NCBI GenBank assembly: GCA_947056845.1
Contig: CAMSCJ010000005.1
Location: 38,251-102,250, forward strand
Reading direction: 5' to 3'
Source of the DNA: an uncultured Mycoplasmatota bacterium
Lineage (GTDB): Bacteria > Bacillota_I > Bacilli_A > RF39 > UBA660
DNA: 64,000 nt
Part shown: piece by piece, positions 61,352-64,000 of the stretch
Position numbering within the stretch: the stretch's first letter is position 1
Layout: each line of letters opens with the position of its first letter
Position numbers and translations under genes: made by a program
The notes under the pieces: generated by a model
Seen by the model: the letters and a program-made list of their open reading frames with translations, nothing else
Database searches by the model: none
What the model was told of the DNA's origin: nothing

Positions 61352-61437
61352 TGATATTAGCATTGGTAAAATTAAGTATAGGAATAATATTCTTATATTT
61401 TAAAATTAAAAAGGTTATTTCTAAAATAAAGAAATAG
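61351..61437 (+). CDS. Short hydrophobic peptide
   Basis: A 28-codon frame whose ATG overlaps the stop of the previous gene (TAATG), so it could be translated by coupling. The sequence is a single hydrophobic helix (LALVKLSIGIIFLYF) and a basic tail. It may be real or chance. Confidence 0.35.
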   Translation: MILALVKLSIGIIFLYFKIKKVISKIKK

Positions 61438-61441
61438 CCTT
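61411..61441 (+). terminator. Hairpin at the end of the transfer operon
   Basis: AAGGTTATTTCT and AGAAATAGCCTT arms (12 bp with one G-T pair) around AAAATAA. No long T run follows, so termination strength is uncertain. Confidence 0.55.
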
Positions 61442-61523
61442 AATATATATTAACCTTATTATTCACTTACATTGTGTAGAAGGACGTAGTTTATGGATTA
61501 TTAAAAATATTATTCTTATTTTA

Positions 61524-61592
61524 TTGACAGTAAAAATAGATTATGGTAAAATATATTTACGAATATTTTTATAAAATATTCGTAAATATATT
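61524..61592 (+). promoter_or_regulatory. Promoter and long palindromic operator of the TetR gene
   Basis: TTGACA (61524-61529), 17 bases, TAAAAT (61547-61552). A perfect inverted repeat with 20-bp arms (61550-61569 and 61573-61592, centre TAT) starts inside the -10 and runs to the ribosome site. This is a typical autoregulatory TetR operator, though longer than most. Confidence 0.85.
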
Positions 61593-61607
61593 GAAAGGAG
61601 GATAACT

Positions 61608-62198
61608 ATGTCACTAAAGCCTGTTCTTTCAAATGAGGATAAAGAAAAAATCCGTGAGAAATTAAAAGAATTATGTGAGAAATGTTGGATAAAACAGGGA
61701 TATAAAAAAACAAATATTAAAAGTTTATGTGATAAAGCAGAAATATCAATTGGGACTTTTTATACGATTTATCCTACAAAGGAGGATTTGTTTTTAGAAA
61801 CTATTGAAAATATTCAAAGAAGATTAGCAGAAAATTTTTTTAATACAAATAAAAATAACCAAACAACAAAAGGATTTTCAAAATCTATGAAAGAACTTTT
61901 AAGAGAGTATGTTAGTAATCCAATTTTGTATAATGTTAATACATCAGACTTTCAATCTTTTATTTCAAAACTATCTGAAGAATCAATAACTAAAATCAAG
62001 TATTATAGTTTTGACTTATTTAAAAAAGCAATTGATTTATCAAATCTAAAGTTGAAAATAGAAGCGGATCAAGCCTATGGAATTTTAAGTGCATTGCTAT
62101 CAACAATAAATGCAAAAGACGTTCTTTCTGTTACTTGCAATTATTTTGAAGTTATTGATTTTATGGTTGATAATTTAGTTGATTCTATTTTTTACTAA
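61608..62198 (+). CDS. TetR/AcrR family regulator
   Basis: A 196-residue TetR-family protein. The HTH lies at about 25-65 (TNIKSLCDKAEISIGTFYTIYPTKEDLF). The C-terminal ligand domain is helical and not assignable. AAAGGAGG precedes the ATG. It most likely represses itself and the two small membrane-protein genes behind it through the palindrome. Confidence 0.9.
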   Translation: MSLKPVLSNEDKEKIREKLKELCEKCWIKQGYKKTNIKSLCDKAEISIGTFYTIYPTKEDLFLETIENIQRRLAENFFNTNKNNQTTKGFSKSMKELLREYVSNPILYNVNTSDFQSFISKLSEESITKIKYYSFDLFKKAIDLSNLKLKIEADQAYGILSALLSTINAKDVLSVTCNYFEVIDFMVDNLVDSIFY

Positions 62199-62241
62199 AA
62201 TGATTTTGGATAAATAAATAAAAAAGTTAGGAGGTGATACT

Positions 62242-62463
62242 ATGAGAGATTTAATTCCAAAATGGATACCAATACCTAGTCCAGAAACTATGCAGTGTAT
62301 ATCAATTGTATCATTAATTGTAGGAATTCTTTTTGTTATTGTAGGTTTGATACTACTGCATTTAGATAGAAAAAAAGGAAACAAGGTAAATAAAATGATA
62401 TGGATTCTAATAGGCATAGGTGCAGTTCTTGTTATATGTCACGGAATACAATTATTATTTTAA
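62242..62463 (+). CDS. Small membrane protein
   Basis: A 73-residue protein with two transmembrane helices (ISIVSLIVGILFVIVGLILL and MIWILIGIGAVLVICHGI) joined by a basic turn. TAGGAGGTG precedes the ATG. No family recognised. It is 43 bases after the TetR gene and probably under its control. Confidence 0.7.
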   Translation: MRDLIPKWIPIPSPETMQCISIVSLIVGILFVIVGLILLHLDRKKGNKVNKMIWILIGIGAVLVICHGIQLLF

Positions 62464-62479
62464 AAGGAGATGAGATATA

Positions 62480-62710
62480 ATGATAAGAAAAGTAAATGAA
62501 ACTTGCGAAAAAATGAATAAGAAATTGGGAGTGCCTATATCTTTACCCAATCCTAGTAAAAAAACATTAAAAATTGCTTCAGCCTGTAATTTATTTGTAG
62601 GTGCAGATTTAATAATAGCAGGTATTGTTACCAAATCTAAATGGTGTACGATACTCGGAATTATAGGTGTTGTTAGTGGTGGCATATTACTAAAAGAAAG
62701 TAATAAATAG
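62480..62710 (+). CDS. Small membrane protein
   Basis: A 76-residue protein. A charged front (NETCEKMNKKLGVPI) is followed by two short hydrophobic segments (ACNLFVGADLIIAGIV and TILGIIGVVSGGILL). AAAGGAG precedes the ATG, 17 bases after the previous gene. The pair could be the output of the TetR switch. Function unknown. Confidence 0.65.
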   Translation: MIRKVNETCEKMNKKLGVPISLPNPSKKTLKIASACNLFVGADLIIAGIVTKSKWCTILGIIGVVSGGILLKESNK

Positions 62711-62724
62711 ATTAGGATAAATAT

Positions 62725-62857
62725 GGGGCTGTAAAAAAGTCCCCTTTTGTTGTGTTTAAAAAAACTAATTATTAATAAAAAAAGATTAATTCCTATATAG
62801 ACTTATATAAAAAATATCACAAACCTTATTTTTTTATTGGACTTTTTTTACAGCACC
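62725..62857 (+). mobile_element. MITE-like element with terminal inverted repeats
   Basis: GGGGCTGTAAAAAAGTCC (62725-62742) and GGACTTTTTTTACAGCACC (62839-62857) are near-perfect inverted termini of a 133-base segment with no reading frame. The ends resemble insertion sequence termini, but I cannot name the family. No clear target-site duplication is seen. Confidence 0.55.
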
Positions 62858-62995
62858 TTTTATTTATTATATAAAACCAAAAATATAGTAAAGATTTATT
62901 AAATATTATTTGCCAAAATATAGCATTAGAAGTCGGATATTATATAATTTAAAAGAAGTCAAAATGTAATTGTATTAAGTTAAAAGGAGGAAAGA

Positions 62996-63169
62996 ATGAA
63001 AGAGTCAAAATGGATATTATGTCCTATATGTAATAATAAAACACGACTAAAAATGAGAAATGATACAATAATGAAAAACTTTCCTCTATATTGTCCGAAA
63101 TGTAAAAGGGAAAGTTTGATTGAAGTTAAGAATATGCAAGTGAAAGTTATTAAGAAATTAAATCTATAA
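62996..63169 (+). CDS. Cysteine-rich KTR domain protein
   Basis: A 57-residue protein: WILCPICNNKTRLKMRNDT, then FPLYCPKCKRESLI. Two CPxC knuckles bind zinc, and NKTRLK gives the family its name. These small proteins are common near Tn916/Tn1549-type elements; function unknown. AGGAGG precedes the ATG. Confidence 0.85.
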   Translation: MKESKWILCPICNNKTRLKMRNDTIMKNFPLYCPKCKRESLIEVKNMQVKVIKKLNL

Positions 63170-63175
63170 ATTAAG

Positions 63176-63217
63176 GTCTATAAATATGTAATTATTATAT
63201 TTATAGACTATTTTTTT
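63176..63217 (+). terminator. Rho-independent terminator
   Basis: GTCTATAAATAT and ATATTTATAGAC arms (12 bp, perfect), then seven T. It ends the KTR gene. Confidence 0.85.
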
Positions 63218-63336
63218 ATAAAATATGAATTGTACTACATAAAGCGACAAATTTTACAGAGATAATTTGATATAATTTTTAAAAATTATATTGTGATATT
63301 TTATAAGATATTAACAAGAGCCAGACGCATAGACGC

Positions 63337-63384
63337 AGAGCCAATAGACTATGATATTGATTCATAGTTTATTGGCTCTTTTTA
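63337..63384 (+). terminator. Strong terminator with an 18-bp stem
   Basis: AGAGCCAATAGACTATGA (63337-63354) pairs with 63362-63379 with a single G-T, then a T run. Around it, from 63218 to 63586, I see no gene. Confidence 0.85.
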
Positions 63385-63631
63385 TATTTATTACAATTAG
63401 TTAAGGATAATAAAATAAGCAATGGCTATTCTGATATAGTAATAAATATGAGAAAGAAAGGTATGAAAAGATGTAAAAAGTAGTAATAGAAGTAATTTTA
63501 AGTAGTAAATGTTACTTTCAATTATTGGTATTACTATAAAAGTTTAAATGTAAAAAGTACATATACAATAAGTAGTATTCAAAAATATGCTCGTTTACAT
63601 AGCGATTGCTTGTATAGGAGCAGACGATATT

Positions 63632-63744
63632 ATGATTGTAGATGATGACGAATACTACGAATTAAATTTAATACAATTTGAAAATAAAGAAAAGAGAGCG
63701 AAATATACTCTATTTGCAGTAGGGGAATTTTGCTCTCTTTTTGT
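63632..63744 (+). promoter_or_regulatory. Leader region with terminator-like hairpin before the last gene
   Basis: A short open frame (start MIVDDDEYYELN) is interrupted functionally by AAGAGAGCGAAAT / ATTTTGCTCTCTT (13-bp stem, one G-T) and a T run. The frame runs on to 63829 but its later part looks unnatural. An attenuating leader, possibly with a leader peptide, is more likely than a protein gene. Confidence 0.4.
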
Positions 63745-63825
63745 TTGTTTTGGAATAGTGCGTTGTCGTAGTCCACCTTTGTTCAATTTGATTTTGAAAA
63801 AACAAATTGAATGGAGGACAGAAAG

Positions 63826-64000
63826 ATGACAGATCGCCCAAAAAGAAGAAAGTATAGGGATAATCCGTATATTTTAAGTTATTGTGAAGAAAAGAAACTT
63901 TACATAGTTACATTTAAAGATGTAACAGGAAAGATAAACAAAATTGAAGTACAAGAAGAAGTATATAAGGCATTAGATAGATTCGAGTTAGATGATATTA
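63826..64000 (+). CDS. Small sigma-like regulator of Tn1549 type, cut by the window edge
   Basis: The first 58 codons read RPKRRKYRDNPYILSYCEEKKLYIV, then VQEEVYKALDRFELDDI. This matches the start of the small sigma-factor-like proteins found between the conjugation genes and the integrase of Tn1549-type elements. GGAGG precedes the ATG, with a TTCAATTTG/CAAATTGAA inverted repeat just before it (63782-63811). The gene continues beyond 64000. Confidence 0.7.
   Translation, partial: MTDRPKRRKYRDNPYILSYCEEKKLYIVTFKDVTGKINKIEVQEEVYKALDRFELDDI

Noticed and set aside
63587..63829. 80-codon protein gene before the last gene
   Set aside because: Its second half runs through a terminator hairpin with a T run and overlaps the next start; only a short leader frame from 63632 is plausible.
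1..64000. Mycoplasma code with TGA as Trp, suggested by the extreme AT content
   Set aside because: Trp is encoded by TGG throughout and several intact genes end with TGA (for example at 1253 and 7736).

Overview
The window is very AT-rich DNA from a low-GC Gram-positive bacterium (Bacillota or a Mollicutes-like gut relative). Clear AGGAGG ribosome sites, LPXTG-type surface anchoring and a Tn1549-type conjugation system support this. TGA is used as a stop and TGG codes for Trp, so the standard bacterial code applies. No rRNA or tRNA gene is visible, so the host genus cannot be fixed. Nearly every gene lies on the + strand.

Region 1 (about 1-8.4 kb) is a row of separately spaced accessory enzyme genes: two histidine phosphatases, a DUF488 protein, a DHH phosphoesterase, two M3 oligopeptidases, a GNAT acetyltransferase and an S51-type peptidase. 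Region 2 (about 8.4-21.6 kb) is a cassette array. An intergenic unit, copied with an almost fixed distance of 156 bases between its two direct-repeat cores, separates cassettes. Most cassettes start with a RhuM, YhcG (DUF1016) or BRO-N gene. Behind these come small DUF6870-like proteins, S51 peptidases, acetyltransferases, a decayed serine recombinase and a defence-type reverse transcriptase. Each of the five RhuM/YhcG/BRO genes carries its own inverted repeat inside the coding sequence at a comparable place. Several cassette genes are broken.

Region 3 (about 21.6-63.2 kb) is an integrative and conjugative element of the Tn1549/CTn family. It has ParA/ParB, a surface adhesin with its own sortase, a 2520-residue methylase-helicase with tnpV overprinted in another frame, and a DUF3991/Toprim primase. 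A candidate oriT lies before mobC, and a relaxase, PcfB, VirD4, Maff2, VirB6-like, PrgI and VirB4 proteins plus a C39-like peptidase follow. Cargo inside it includes an ECF sigma/anti-sigma pair and a VOC-PadR-tet(44)-like-MBL group behind a promoter that overlaps a perfect palindrome. The right part carries a TetR gene behind a 20-bp-arm palindrome, small membrane proteins, a MITE-like element, a KTR-domain protein and the start of a small regulator gene cut by the window edge. No integrase is inside the window.

Regions 2 and 3 are tied together by a shared promoter architecture (a CACA box, then 25 or 26 bases, then a -10 hexamer) found at seven places. This suggests that the cassette array is part of the element or under its control. 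The most unusual signals are the fixed-geometry repeat units, the gene-internal palindromes whose arms co-vary, and the overprinted tnpV.
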